A stretch of DNA of 64,000 bases from JAEUJZ01 sp964460115 (GCA_964460115.1 CAYWPR010000020.1:1-64000); one strand, 5' to 3'; shown: positions 1 to 9,157, numbered from the stretch's first letter. Notes: generated by a model from the sequence alone, not told the origin. Numbers and translations are program-made.

Positions 1-371
1 TTGTAGGCGATAAAGTCGGTTTCTTGCTCGTAGTAGCGCAGCACGATGTAGATGGTCTGCGGCAGCTTGTACTCTTCCAGAACCAGCGTCTTAATTTCCG
101 CATCCCACAGCATCAGATCGCGGCCCTGGCCGTCCACGGCGTAACCGGGCTGGATCTCGAGAGAAAGATCGCCGCGGGCCCGCGCCGCAACCTTGAGATT
201 GCCGCTATAGCCAAAGACCACACCGGGGGCATGCATCATGCGGTTATGCAGACGCCGCTTGTCGATGTGATACCGCTCCGCATCATTCCAATCGTGCTCG
301 GTGGTAAGAAAGCCCTTGAAAAAATTGATTCGCTTAAAGCCTTTGACTTTGATCTCGCTCTCAGTCGCCAT
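1..371 (-). CDS. Contractile-tail / injection-system associated protein (3' end outside window)
   Basis: Partial gene read leftwards off the window edge; 123 residues are visible from the ATG at 371. It starts MATESEIKVKGFKRINFF and carries the pattern F-K-G-F-L-T-T...D-W...E-R-Y-H...K-R-R-L-H-N-R...H-A-P-G-V-V-F-G. That pattern resembles an N-terminal module I associate with proteins encoded beside J-like and gpI-like baseplate genes in extracellular contractile injection system loci. It lies 35 bp downstream of the gpI-like gene and in the same direction, so it is probably the next gene of the same operon. Its exact role (baseplate accessory, fibre or spike part) cannot be told from the visible part. 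That it is coding is well supported; the function is inferred from context. Confidence 0.6.
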   Translation of the reverse strand, partial: MATESEIKVKGFKRINFFKGFLTTEHDWNDAERYHIDKRRLHNRMMHAPGVVFGYSGNLKVAARARGDLSLEIQPGYAVDGQGRDLMLWDAEIKTLVLEEYKLPQTIYIVLRYYEQETDFIAY

Positions 372-406
372 CGCTCGCTCCCTCGCTGGGAACTGGGTTA
401 CCGCAG

Positions 407-1648
407 TTACTTGTTAAAGTCTTTTTCGGACGGCGGGCCCATCCCATCATTGTCCGGCCGCCCGAGCTCTTGGTCTTTGTGTTCCACCGCTTCTGGCTGC
501 GCGGCGGTATTTTCTTTGCTTTGGTCCGTGGACTCCCCCGACTCGCCCAAAAGCTCGGCCATGATGTCGTCGAGCTTGAACTCGCGCGCGCCTTCAAAGC
601 CGAACTTGCTGGACTGCACTTCGCGTCCTTCCACGGGCGCCTTGTCCGCCTTGGGGGCGTTTTGCACAGCCGGCAATTGACGCTTGCGGGTGCCAAATAA
701 CTCGTACACCGAGGGCTCCGGCGGCGGCGGCGGCATCACCGTTTCTTTGGGCAATTCCAGCTCGCCGGTGTCGGGATTTATCGGCAGTGGGGTGACCACT
801 TCCTGGCCCACGGCAATTCCGGAGCTTACGCCGATGCGGTAGAACTCACGCTCTTCGACCGCCAGTTGCGGCTCCTCGAACTTGAGCATGTAGTGAGTGT
901 GCGCCGGCTTTTCCATCTCGATAATGTCATGCAGACGCATAATCGCTTCAGGCGCCACGTCCTTTAGCTGATTCGGCATGACCACCATAAAGGCATGCGC
1001 TTTGTCGACCGGAGGCAGAATCACGGTATCAATGCCGATCGTCGAGCTGACGCCGATGCGCAGACCCTGATAGGGCCAAACGTTCTCTTCGAGCCGCGGT
1101 TCAAATCCGGTAAACAGCGAAATGAACAGCCCCAGGCCCTTGACCGTCCCGCGCCAGCGATATAGCTCCATCGCTTTTTTGATGAGTCGGCGCTTCTTAT
1201 TTTCGGGCCAATCGGGCTCCAAAATCATCGCTGACCAGGAAGCCAGCCACGGCAAAAACTCGCTGCGGGTCTCATACGAATCAAACACCTGGTGCAGATT
1301 GTCCAGTTGCGATTCGATCGACCCAAACATGTGCTGGACCAGCCACAAAAGGTCGCGCACGACGTTGCGACCGGTGGCATCACTGCGCTGGTAAATCGCC
1401 GGCAGCCACTTGACGTAGCTTTCGCGCGACACCCAAAGCACCACGTCTTCGGACCCATATACCATTTGGCCGCGCGCCGGCTTCTGCTCTAAAACGGTAT
1501 CCTTTTCCTCGTAGCTCTCTTTAAACAGAGTAGCGCCAAGGCGCAGTCCGGCCTGCTGCACAAGCAGCATCGCCTTGCGCAGCGGCAACCCGACCACGTC
1601 CGGAACTCGGACCAGCGTGCGCTGCTGCAGGTCCCGCTCGTTCAACAT
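407..1648 (-). CDS. Phage tail protein I-like baseplate protein with N-terminal PASTA domain
   Basis: 413 residues. Residues about 14-72 form a PASTA-type domain (VPDVVGLPLRKAMLLVQQAG, then VLEQKPARG and ending LWVSR). Residues about 75-280 match the P2 gpI-like tail protein family used in contractile injection systems (YVKWLPAIYQRSD, FLPWLASWSAMIL and RWRGTVKGLGLFISLFTGFEP). The last ~115 residues are Pro- and charge-rich and probably disordered. The family sits at the baseplate, next to the J-like wedge protein. The start codon overlaps the stop of the upstream J-like gene by one base (TGATG), which implies translational coupling. The PASTA domain is the unusual part: such domains normally bind peptidoglycan or beta-lactams in Ser/Thr kinases and penicillin-binding proteins. 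A cell-wall-contacting role is inference. Confidence 0.8.
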   Translation of the reverse strand: MLNERDLQQRTLVRVPDVVGLPLRKAMLLVQQAGLRLGATLFKESYEEKDTVLEQKPARGQMVYGSEDVVLWVSRESYVKWLPAIYQRSDATGRNVVRDLLWLVQHMFGSIESQLDNLHQVFDSYETRSEFLPWLASWSAMILEPDWPENKKRRLIKKAMELYRWRGTVKGLGLFISLFTGFEPRLEENVWPYQGLRIGVSSTIGIDTVILPPVDKAHAFMVVMPNQLKDVAPEAIMRLHDIIEMEKPAHTHYMLKFEEPQLAVEEREFYRIGVSSGIAVGQEVVTPLPINPDTGELELPKETVMPPPPPEPSVYELFGTRKRQLPAVQNAPKADKAPVEGREVQSSKFGFEGAREFKLDDIMAELLGESGESTDQSKENTAAQPEAVEHKDQELGRPDNDGMGPPSEKDFNK

Positions 1649-4600
1649 CAGATCATCTCCTGCCGAACTCGCTCGACCACGGCAACGTTTACGATGTGTG
1701 GTAGTTCGTTGTTCTTCAGCTTGACGCTTTCGACCATGATTCGCCGGTCTTCATCGTAGATGGCGATGGAGTCGATGGCTTCGACGCCGGGAATTTCTTC
1801 GACCAGGTGCACAAGGTCGGTGCGGTAGAGGGGCCGGCCAAATGGCCAGCCTTTGCCGTCCTTGCCACCGACAAGCGGATGCAAATAGCGCCGCAGCTGC
1901 TCGGCAATTTCCAGACGCAGGCGGGCACTTTGTCCGACGGTACGGCGCATCAAAGTGACTTTCAGCGACAGCTCGATGTAGGTCGGTTTGGAGACGTCCA
2001 GAATCGTCGTGATAAGCCGCCGCTCATCGAGGTAATTGCGCACATAGCGGCACAGCTCGGGCGGCGGAACTAGTTTGCGGGTCAGATCCAGATTGCGCTC
2101 ATCGCCGCGCGGTACGACGACAAGTTGCACGTGTCCAAGCTTGTCATCCGAAGGAATGCATTTGGCGCGGGCGATACTGGTCGTCGAGCGCAGGGCCAGC
2201 GCTTCAAAATCTTCGCCGGTGACTGCGCGATCGCGGCTTTTGATTTGCATCGGCGCGCGCTCTTTGGCTTTTTCCACAGTCTCGGCATCGGCGCCGCCGA
2301 CGGCAGGCAGTACGTTGTAGACCTTCTCTATATAGGGCACGGCGCGGGTCAGCGAGGTCAACATATGGGAGTTGACGTTGCCGTGCGATCCACCGCCGAC
2401 TCGGTATTCCCGCGCGATGATGCTGTTGCGCCCTTGCGGCGGTATCATTCCGCGCACGCCGTCGCCAAAGCGAATCTGCCGGGTCAGCGGATCGCGAACA
2501 TAGTGGCGCGATTTTGGAGCGGATTCGAAAAAGCTTTCGACTTCGCGCCAGCGTACAAAATAGCCGCCGTCGCGGTCCTCGGAAGACGCTTGCACCCAGG
2601 CATCGGGACCCAGGTCGGCAATCTCTTCGGCAATCGGTTCTTCTCGCTCGCGAACGACAATGGTCTGCCCATCTAATAGCGGCCCGTGCAAAAGCGTATA
2701 GGACTGCAGCGGCGTGGCATCCGAAGCGCCCAGAATCTCGTTGTGTATGGTCCGCACATTGGCGGCCTCTACGGTATTTTGCAGGATGCGACGGATGCGC
2801 GGCGGTTTGATGTAGCCGCCCATTTCCAGACGCGCGCGAAACCAGTAGCGATCTTCGGTGAACTTCAAGGACTTTTCGTGATCATCGGGTCCAACAAAGT
2901 CGATGAAGCCGGATTCGGTAAAATTCTTGGTCCCGTCGTTAATGACCAGCAGCACCCAGGCTTTGCCGTCAAAGTACTCCCAAGTGACGCGCTGCTCGGG
3001 TTCCCATAAGGCCGCGCGCTTCGAATAGTACTGTACCAAATGTTCGGCGTGGCTGTAGTCAAGGTCCACTGTATTGGCATCGACGAACTGCAGATACAGG
3101 CTGACCATTTCGTTTGGCAGCTTGGCGTCAAAGCCCACATACATCGCCGCGCCGTCATCGGTCACTGCCGAAAAGGGCTGAAACGGCCGGTACTCGTTTT
3201 TCTCTTCCTCGGAATGGTCGCGATAGTGGAAGTCGTTAAACGAGATGAAATGTTTCAGGTGATCCAGATTGGTGCGATAGCGAATTCCGATGCTCTTTAG
3301 CCAGGGCGGCCGCAGCGGACGCTCTTCGCGCCACACCCATTTGTCGCCGTCCAGCATATAGGCGCCAGGAACTCCGTAGTCGCCAATCTCGATGCGCACC
3401 CGCAGCCAGTAATTGGCTTCTCCGGTTACTTCACCGGCATGCAGATCGGGCGGACGGGTAAAGCGCACCGTGCCGTTTTTCGTAAACGCATGGGTGCCAT
3501 CGGAAAATCCAAAGACGTTCTGCTCGTAGCCCTGCGGGGCCTTGCCGCGAGGCGTGCTTTTGCCCAGGATGCGCCATTTTTTGCCGTCGAAGTATTCCCA
3601 CGACAGGATCAAGTCGTCAGAGGCGCGCGGCGGCGCCGCAATTTGCGGATCGCTTAGCACAAATCCGATCTCGACTTCGACCCCTTGCTGCGACAGCGTC
3701 TCTTGCGAGGCCAAATACAAGCAGTTGTCGGGCTTTGGTTCACTGCCGAGGGGCTGAATATTTTTCCCGAGGTCTAGGGCAATAAACACGCTGTTATCGA
3801 GGTTGGCAAAAGCCTGATCAGGAACAATGCCTTCGCCGGATACTTCGATGGTGCCGCGCACCGTATCGACTTCGGTCTCGCCTATGGTCTTTGGCACTTC
3901 GGCCAGTCGGCCGCGAATAAATACGCTGCTGACTCCGTTGACGACGGTCGGCTGCATATCGGAGACGCCGTTGAAAATGACCTCGCCGCGCTCCACTTCC
4001 AGCGCCGCCATGCGTAGCTCGCGCCAGCGCCGGCCGTTCCAGTATTCCCATTCGAGCAGTCGCGCCAGGTCGCGTCCGCCGTGTTCGGGAGTCACGATGC
4101 GCAGACGCAAAACGGTCGCTTCATTGACCGTGATCAAGCGATCATCGCCGAGGTAGATAAAACGATCCACCCGTTCGGCGCCGGCGAACGACAGAAAGCC
4201 TTCCGGACGCTCGCCGGTCAGATAGGGCGAGTTATCAGAATAGGTCTCGTCAAAATATGAAAAACAGCGATCTAGCCGCGCACTGACCACCGTCAGATCA
4301 CGCGACGTTTCGAACACAACCGCATCTTCCTCATCCGCTTGCGGCGTGGAAACCTGCAAACCTTTGCGCAGAATCTGCCGCTGTATGCCTTCCACCAGAT
4401 CGAACGTCAAAAGCGCTCGTGCTGGCTGCGCCGGCTGCAGCTTGATTCCCAGCATGTCCAAAAATGTCAGGTAATTCTTGTCCGGAACTTTGTTCAGCCG
4501 GTACAGAATCAGTTCGGTCATCCACGAGCACAGCTCGAGGATGGTAATGCCAGGATCCGATGGATTGTGATTGGTCCATTCCGGGCAGTACCGAGGGATT

Positions 4601-4665
4601 AGACGAATCGCCTCTGCGATGATATCGGCATAGGTCCGATCGTCGAGCTTTGGCGTCGGGATCAT
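1648..4665 (-). CDS. Putative baseplate assembly protein, J-like (baseplate wedge)
   Basis: 1,005 residues. The N-terminus has the hallmark of the large J-like baseplate assembly family of contractile injection systems (DRTYADIIAEAIRLIPRYCP, then WTNHNPSDPGITILELCSWM). The C-terminal third has the baseplate_J core, including IRFGDGVRGMIPPQGRNSII, a Gly-rich REYRVGGGSHGNV and ...SRDRAVTGEDFEALALRST. In phage and eCIS particles this protein builds the wedge that links the hub to the sheath. The start ATG overlaps the stop of the gp25-like gene (ATGA at 4662-4665), and its own stop overlaps the gpI-like start, so the three are one translationally coupled unit. Length and organisation fit the large J-like family rather than short phage J proteins. 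Confidence 0.88.
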   Translation of the reverse strand: MIPTPKLDDRTYADIIAEAIRLIPRYCPEWTNHNPSDPGITILELCSWMTELILYRLNKVPDKNYLTFLDMLGIKLQPAQPARALLTFDLVEGIQRQILRKGLQVSTPQADEEDAVVFETSRDLTVVSARLDRCFSYFDETYSDNSPYLTGERPEGFLSFAGAERVDRFIYLGDDRLITVNEATVLRLRIVTPEHGGRDLARLLEWEYWNGRRWRELRMAALEVERGEVIFNGVSDMQPTVVNGVSSVFIRGRLAEVPKTIGETEVDTVRGTIEVSGEGIVPDQAFANLDNSVFIALDLGKNIQPLGSEPKPDNCLYLASQETLSQQGVEVEIGFVLSDPQIAAPPRASDDLILSWEYFDGKKWRILGKSTPRGKAPQGYEQNVFGFSDGTHAFTKNGTVRFTRPPDLHAGEVTGEANYWLRVRIEIGDYGVPGAYMLDGDKWVWREERPLRPPWLKSIGIRYRTNLDHLKHFISFNDFHYRDHSEEEKNEYRPFQPFSAVTDDGAAMYVGFDAKLPNEMVSLYLQFVDANTVDLDYSHAEHLVQYYSKRAALWEPEQRVTWEYFDGKAWVLLVINDGTKNFTESGFIDFVGPDDHEKSLKFTEDRYWFRARLEMGGYIKPPRIRRILQNTVEAANVRTIHNEILGASDATPLQSYTLLHGPLLDGQTIVVREREEPIAEEIADLGPDAWVQASSEDRDGGYFVRWREVESFFESAPKSRHYVRDPLTRQIRFGDGVRGMIPPQGRNSIIAREYRVGGGSHGNVNSHMLTSLTRAVPYIEKVYNVLPAVGGADAETVEKAKERAPMQIKSRDRAVTGEDFEALALRSTTSIARAKCIPSDDKLGHVQLVVVPRGDERNLDLTRKLVPPPELCRYVRNYLDERRLITTILDVSKPTYIELSLKVTLMRRTVGQSARLRLEIAEQLRRYLHPLVGGKDGKGWPFGRPLYRTDLVHLVEEIPGVEAIDSIAIYDEDRRIMVESVKLKNNELPHIVNVAVVERVRQEMI

Positions 4666-5063
4666 TCTTGCTCGCTCCTGCGCAGATAAAACGGATAGAC
4701 AAGATTGCGGCTGTAATTGCTGCCGCGCACCTTGTAGCGAATATCGATCATTAGCTTGTGCGGTTCATTGGGATCGGGATTGGCATCGGCGGCGATGTCT
4801 TCAATACGCGGCTCCCACTTCTCGAGTGCCTCGACTACATAGTGCGCCGCCATCCCGGCAGTATTCAGGTTGTTGGGTGCAAATAGGAGTTCGTGAATGT
4901 CACACCCGAACTGCGGCCGCATCACCCGCTCGCCCGGCGCTGTGCCAAGGATGATCAAAATCGATTCACGGACCAGATCATCAAGAACGCTTTGCGCAAT
5001 TCCGCCATTGCGGTCGACCAAGACCGGATAGCGCCATCCTTTTCCCAAAAAGCTGCGCGCCAT
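4662..5063 (-). CDS. GPW/gp25 family baseplate protein
   Basis: 133 residues from the ATG at 5063 (MARSFLGKGWRYPVLVDRNG). I chose this start because GAGGAG lies 4 bases upstream; a longer in-frame start at 5117 would add 18 residues unlike the family. Family signs are the conserved region ...VRESILIILGTAPGERVMRP followed by QFGCDIHELLFAPNN, and a C-terminal IDIRYKVRGSN segment. T4 gp25-like proteins join the inner baseplate and start sheath assembly. It is the first clear structural gene of the leftward baseplate operon. A 9-bp hairpin lies in its leader. Confidence 0.88.
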   Translation of the reverse strand: MARSFLGKGWRYPVLVDRNGGIAQSVLDDLVRESILIILGTAPGERVMRPQFGCDIHELLFAPNNLNTAGMAAHYVVEALEKWEPRIEDIAADANPDPNEPHKLMIDIRYKVRGSNYSRNLVYPFYLRRSEQE

Positions 5064-5110
5064 TCGACTCCTCACTATTGGTTCATCGCCGAAGGGCATC
5101 CTGCCCTCCC

Positions 5111-5131
5111 TCATCAAGCCTCGCTTGATGA
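5111..5131. promoter_or_regulatory. Perfect hairpin in the leader of the baseplate operon
   Basis: TCATCAAGC, loop CTC, then GCTTGATGA: a perfect 9-bp stem with a 3-base loop, 48 bases upstream of the chosen gp25-like start. There is no T-run on either side, so it is not a typical intrinsic terminator. It could be an operator dyad or an RNA leader structure. Function unknown. Confidence 0.4.
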
Positions 5132-5293
5132 GCCTCCCCCCCGTGCTCTGGGCCTGAGCAGCTCCGCACTATGCGGGGCTTAGGTCTTTTTACAATAACG
5201 CACGAATATATCCGATCCGCGCAGGAACTCCCATTCAAAAATTCCCCACGACGAACAAATCAGAAGCCGGCCCACACTCCCATACATCTGCAT

Positions 5294-5680
5294 TTACTTT
5301 TGCTGACCCTTCTCAGAAAGACTTCCAGAAGGATTTCCGGGTATGTTTTCGGACATACTGCGCAGTCCGTCATTAGCAGACGCTTCCGCCTTGGACTTTT
5401 GTACGGTGATGAATGGTGGGCCAGAAGCTGCGCCTGTAGGCAATTCGCCACCGTCAAACTGCCCTTCAATAAAGTGGCGGCACGAGGGGCATTCGAGCCG
5501 GGTCACGCGTTCGCGCTGGCTTATTCGAATGCTTCCAGCCTGACAAAATGGACAGCTAAGATCGCTAACCCGGCCGCTTGCCACTGAATCCAGCAGATCC
5601 TGCCAGCAGATAATGTCGTCTTCGCTCAACTGAAACCCTTGGCCTTGTTTCCCGGATGGCGATCTCCTAAGAAGGGGCAT
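5294..5680 (-). CDS. Small zinc-ribbon protein upstream of the baseplate genes
   Basis: 128 residues. Two CxxC knuckles are visible, LSCPFCQAGSIRIS and LECPSCRHFIEG, about 20 residues apart, giving a four-Cys zinc ribbon at about residues 42-70. The C-terminal ~55 residues are polar and low-complexity. No family is recognised. It lies 230 bp upstream of the gp25-like gene in the same direction and divergent from the DUF4159 gene. It may belong with the injection-system operon or stand alone. The clean pair of CxxC motifs supports real coding, but start and function are uncertain. Confidence 0.5.
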   Translation of the reverse strand: MPLLRRSPSGKQGQGFQLSEDDIICWQDLLDSVASGRVSDLSCPFCQAGSIRISQRERVTRLECPSCRHFIEGQFDGGELPTGAASGPPFITVQKSKAEASANDGLRSMSENIPGNPSGSLSEKGQQK

Positions 5681-5755
5681 AGGCGGCGTGGAGGCCCCCG
5701 GGGTTCATGCTATCGTAGGCGGACCTTGGGTCCTAAATCAACCCCGCTAAACCTT

Positions 5756-6733
5756 TTGCCACGTTTCGCGAGACGTAAATTACCCTTTACGGGTGGGCCG
5801 GCCAGGCATTTTCGGCTGGCCGGGCTTTTGTGCGGCCTAGCCTTTGTGGTGGTACCTGGCGGCCCGATTGGCGAAACCGGCCTGGCCCGGGGATTTGGCG
5901 GACGCGATCGGCTGGAGATTGGCCAAATCGCCGGAGTGCCAGCGGCCTTTGGCAATGGGGATACATCCGCTTTGTATCAGGCATCGGGCTCGGCTTCATC
6001 TTCATCTTCGGGCGGCGGCGACGGACGTGCAGAGGGACGAATTGCCGATGGCGGGGCGCTGCGGCGGCTCTTGTGGGAAATCGAAAAGCGCACCTCCATC
6101 GAAGTGCAGCCCGAGGCCGTCGCCGTACGGCTTGGCGACGAGGCCGAATTATACCGCCACCCCCTTCTATACTGGTCAGGCGATCGCGCCTTTGTGATGC
6201 CTTCAGAGGACGATCTTGCTCGCCTGCGCCGGCATTTGGTCATGGGGGGTATGCTGATTTTGGACAGCGCTGAAGGGCGGGCTGGAGGCGGCTTTGATGG
6301 AGCTGCCCGGGCGCTCGTCAGCAAGCTTTTTCCCAGCCAGCCGCTTGGGCGCCTTCCGGAAGATCACGTGCTCTATCGGTCTTTTTACCTGCTACGCATT
6401 CCCGCCGGCCGAGTGATTGCGCAGCCCTACCTGGAAGCGGTGCTTCTTGGCGGCGGACGCGCGGCGATTGTCTATACCCAAAATGACCTAGGCGGCGCCT
6501 GGGCCCGCGATCGTTTCGGCCAGTGGCAGCACGAGGTCGTCCCCGGCGGCGACAGCCAGCGCGAGCAAGCCTTTCGCCTGGGCGTAAATCTCGTCATGTA
6601 TGCTTTCTGCCTGGACTATAAGTCCGATCAGGTACATGTACCGTTTATCATGCGCCGCCGCATGTGGCAGGCTCCGCTTCCGCAGTACAAGATAAACCCC
6701 GATTCGCCGCAGCCCGGTACATCACCTCAGTAG
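5756..6733 (+). CDS. DUF4159 domain-containing exported protein
   Basis: About 325 residues from a TTG at 5756. An in-frame TTG at 5639 exists but would overlap the divergent zinc-ribbon gene, and neither has a good Shine-Dalgarno, so the start is uncertain. A hydrophobic segment (RLAGLLCGLAFVVVPGG) suggests a signal peptide, and a Ser/Gly-rich linker (SGSASSSSSGGGDG) follows. The DUF4159 core includes PLLYWSGDRAF, DDLARLRRHLVMGGMLILDS, a YRSFYLL segment and IVYTQNDLGGAWARD. The stop is 7 bp from the next gene, so the two are cotranscribed. DUF4159 proteins are usually next to VWA, DUF58 and MoxR genes, and are thought to have a GATase1-like fold without a proven activity. Confidence 0.75.
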   Translation: MPRFARRKLPFTGGPARHFRLAGLLCGLAFVVVPGGPIGETGLARGFGGRDRLEIGQIAGVPAAFGNGDTSALYQASGSASSSSSGGGDGRAEGRIADGGALRRLLWEIEKRTSIEVQPEAVAVRLGDEAELYRHPLLYWSGDRAFVMPSEDDLARLRRHLVMGGMLILDSAEGRAGGGFDGAARALVSKLFPSQPLGRLPEDHVLYRSFYLLRIPAGRVIAQPYLEAVLLGGGRAAIVYTQNDLGGAWARDRFGQWQHEVVPGGDSQREQAFRLGVNLVMYAFCLDYKSDQVHVPFIMRRRMWQAPLPQYKINPDSPQPGTSPQ

Positions 6734-6740
6734 AAAAGCC

Positions 6741-9092
6741 ATGGGATTTTTCGGCAGCGAATACAACGAATGGCGGCTTGTGCTCATGGCGCCTTTTGGC
6801 TGGCCTGGGCGAATTTTTGCGCTTGTCGCCGCATTTTTGATTTTCGTGCTGGCTTTTCGCGCGCTGCGAAGCGACACCCGCACCCGCCGCTACACGCTGC
6901 TCGGCCTGCGTATAGGCGGTCTTTGCGCCGTGCTGCTTTTATTTTTTCAACCGGCACTCAAGCTGCGCAACGTCACCCGCATGCCCAATCACATCGCCGT
7001 GCTCGCCGACACTTCGATGTCGATGCAGCTTTCCGAAGACGGCAGCAGCGAAACCCGCGCCTCGCGCCTGGCGGCACTTTTAGAGCGCCAACGCCCCGAG
7101 CTGCAGCACTGGCAAGAGACCCACATCCTTGACTACTACAGTTTCGGCGAGCGCTTGCAGCCCGCCCTGGAGGAATCGCTGCGCCGGCCAGCGGGTCCGC
7201 AAAGCACCGCCGACGTCACGCGCATCCGCGAAGCCCTGGCCGCGGTAAGGCAGCGCTATGAAGGGCGCGATCTCGCCGGAATTCTGCTGCTTTCCGACGG
7301 TCTAGACAACAGCCGGCTCAATGCCGCAGAGACGACAGAAACTCTTGATGCCGATACTCAAAGTTTTCTGCGCGCCATTGACGCGCCGGTTCACACCGTG
7401 GCCATGGGCAAGCCCGGGCTGCGCGACGTGGCCATTTTGCGGGTTTTGGCCGATCAGTTCGCCTTTGCCCGTACCGCCGTCGAGGTAGAAGCGCAAGTGG
7501 TCGTTCGCGGAGCGCAGGCCGCTGGCTGGCAGGGTCGCCATCTTCCGGTCACCTTGCGTCGCGATGGCGTACCAGTGCTGACCGTCGATGTGGCACTACT
7601 TCCCGGCCAAACCGAGTATCGCGTCGTTTTTCCCTTCACTCCCGAACGCGTCGGTAAGTTTCTTTATGAGATCTCGACGCCGGTGCTGCCCGGCGAAGCG
7701 ATCGCCGACAACAACCACCGCGCCTTTGTGCTGCGGGTCGTGCGCGACAAAATCCGCGTCGTTCATGTCGCCGGACGGCCGACCTGGGATGTGCGGTTTT
7801 TGCGCGGCTTGCTCAAACACGACCCCAATGTCGATCTGGTGGCTTTTTTCATTCTGCGCTCGCCGAGCGATATCGAATTTGTACCTTCTGAAGAAACCTC
7901 GCTGATTCCCTTTCCTTGCGAGGAACTTTTTCAAGAGCAATTGCGCAGCTTTGACTTGGTCATCCTGCACAACTTCAACTACAACGCCTACTGTGGTCAG
8001 TTTTTGCAGCCGACCATCGTGCCCTTTGTCAACGACGGCGGCGCCGTGGCCATGATTGGCGGCGATCTGTCTTTTAGCGCCGGAGGCTATTACGGCTCGG
8101 AGCTGTCGCAAATTTTGCCCATCGTGCTGAATCCCGACGAAACCAGCGGCGCCTCTAGCCCGCTTATCGATCCGGAGCCTTTTCAGCCGAGGCTGACCCC
8201 GGCCGGCAAAAGCCATGTCATCACGGCGCTGCGGCTAGATGTGCGCGAAAATGCTACGCGCTGGGAGGCCCTGCCCAGCCTAGAGGGTCTCAACTTGGTG
8301 GCGCGCGCCCGCCCGCAGGCCACCGTGCTTTTGGCGCATCCCAAGCTCAAAGATGATAGCGGCAACCCCATGCCAGTGCTTACCGTCGCGGAATTTGGCA
8401 AGGGCCGCACCATGGCGCTACAAGCTGATTCCTCCTGGCGCTGGGGATTTTCCAGCAATGTGCGCGAAGATACGCCCTATCAGCGCTTTTTTACCCAAGC
8501 CATTCGCTGGCTGGTCCGTGATCCCTCGCTGCGCCTTTTGCGCATTGAAACCACCGACAGCGAGTATCGCCGCAATCAGCCGGTACGCGTCGATTTGCGG
8601 GCCCAAGGCCCAGATTATCAGCCCGCGCCGCGGGCCGAAATCAATCTGTCGCTGCAGCGCATCAGCACCGAATCGGCCAGTGATCCCCTGCCCACAAGCG
8701 GCCAGACCCGGGCCGTGCGAACCGACGAAGACGGCGCCGCCAGCGTCGAATGGGAGCGCTTGCCGCCCGGCGGCTACCGCGTGGTTGCGCGCGCGGTGCT
8801 AGGCGGCCGTCCCGCTGAAGACAGCGAAGTCTTTTTGGTTCGTGGCGCCAGCCGCGAGCTGGAAAATCCCGAAGCCGATGATCGCCTCTTGCGACTTATC
8901 AGCACCGCCACCGGCGGCTCGGCACGCCATTACTTTGAAGATCTCAAGGGCTTGTATTTTCATCCGCCCCACGTCGTCCGCGTCAATCAACACCGCGACA
9001 TTGAAGTCTGGCAACATTACACAGTGCTGCTCATCGCCATCGTGTGCTTCGGCCTGAACTGGGCACTGCGCCGCAGATGGGGCTACGCGTAA
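6741..9092 (+). CDS. Membrane-anchored VWA domain / GATase1-like protein
   Basis: 783 residues. Two N-terminal membrane helices (about 14-40 and 50-68) are followed by a von Willebrand A domain starting at about residue 82 with an intact MIDAS core (HIAVLADTSMSMQLSE: D-x-S-x-S) and GILLLSDGLDNSRLN. A GATase1-like segment follows at about residues 330-470 (VRVVHVAGRPTWDVRFLRGL, SFDLVILHNFNYN, GGAVAMIGGDLSFSAGGY). A C-terminal helix (YTVLLIAIVCFGLNWALRRR) ends the protein. The architecture matches BatA/BatB-related large VWA proteins found with DUF4159, here without the usual moxR and DUF58 partners. A role in envelope protein assembly or stress tolerance is inferred from the family. The partner DUF4159 gene is 7 bp upstream. 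Confidence 0.82.
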   Translation: MGFFGSEYNEWRLVLMAPFGWPGRIFALVAAFLIFVLAFRALRSDTRTRRYTLLGLRIGGLCAVLLLFFQPALKLRNVTRMPNHIAVLADTSMSMQLSEDGSSETRASRLAALLERQRPELQHWQETHILDYYSFGERLQPALEESLRRPAGPQSTADVTRIREALAAVRQRYEGRDLAGILLLSDGLDNSRLNAAETTETLDADTQSFLRAIDAPVHTVAMGKPGLRDVAILRVLADQFAFARTAVEVEAQVVVRGAQAAGWQGRHLPVTLRRDGVPVLTVDVALLPGQTEYRVVFPFTPERVGKFLYEISTPVLPGEAIADNNHRAFVLRVVRDKIRVVHVAGRPTWDVRFLRGLLKHDPNVDLVAFFILRSPSDIEFVPSEETSLIPFPCEELFQEQLRSFDLVILHNFNYNAYCGQFLQPTIVPFVNDGGAVAMIGGDLSFSAGGYYGSELSQILPIVLNPDETSGASSPLIDPEPFQPRLTPAGKSHVITALRLDVRENATRWEALPSLEGLNLVARARPQATVLLAHPKLKDDSGNPMPVLTVAEFGKGRTMALQADSSWRWGFSSNVREDTPYQRFFTQAIRWLVRDPSLRLLRIETTDSEYRRNQPVRVDLRAQGPDYQPAPRAEINLSLQRISTESASDPLPTSGQTRAVRTDEDGAASVEWERLPPGGYRVVARAVLGGRPAEDSEVFLVRGASRELENPEADDRLLRLISTATGGSARHYFEDLKGLYFHPPHVVRVNQHRDIEVWQHYTVLLIAIVCFGLNWALRRRWGYA

Positions 9093-9157
9093 CGCGTTCT
9101 TAGACAGCGCATCTTTTTCAATTGATTCCTGCTGAGTTTAGATGATAACCTGCGGGA

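Noticed and set aside
5171..5587. A 138-codon open frame on the plus strand
   Set aside because: It overlaps the zinc-ribbon gene on the other strand, which has two regular CxxC motifs; the plus-strand frame shows none.
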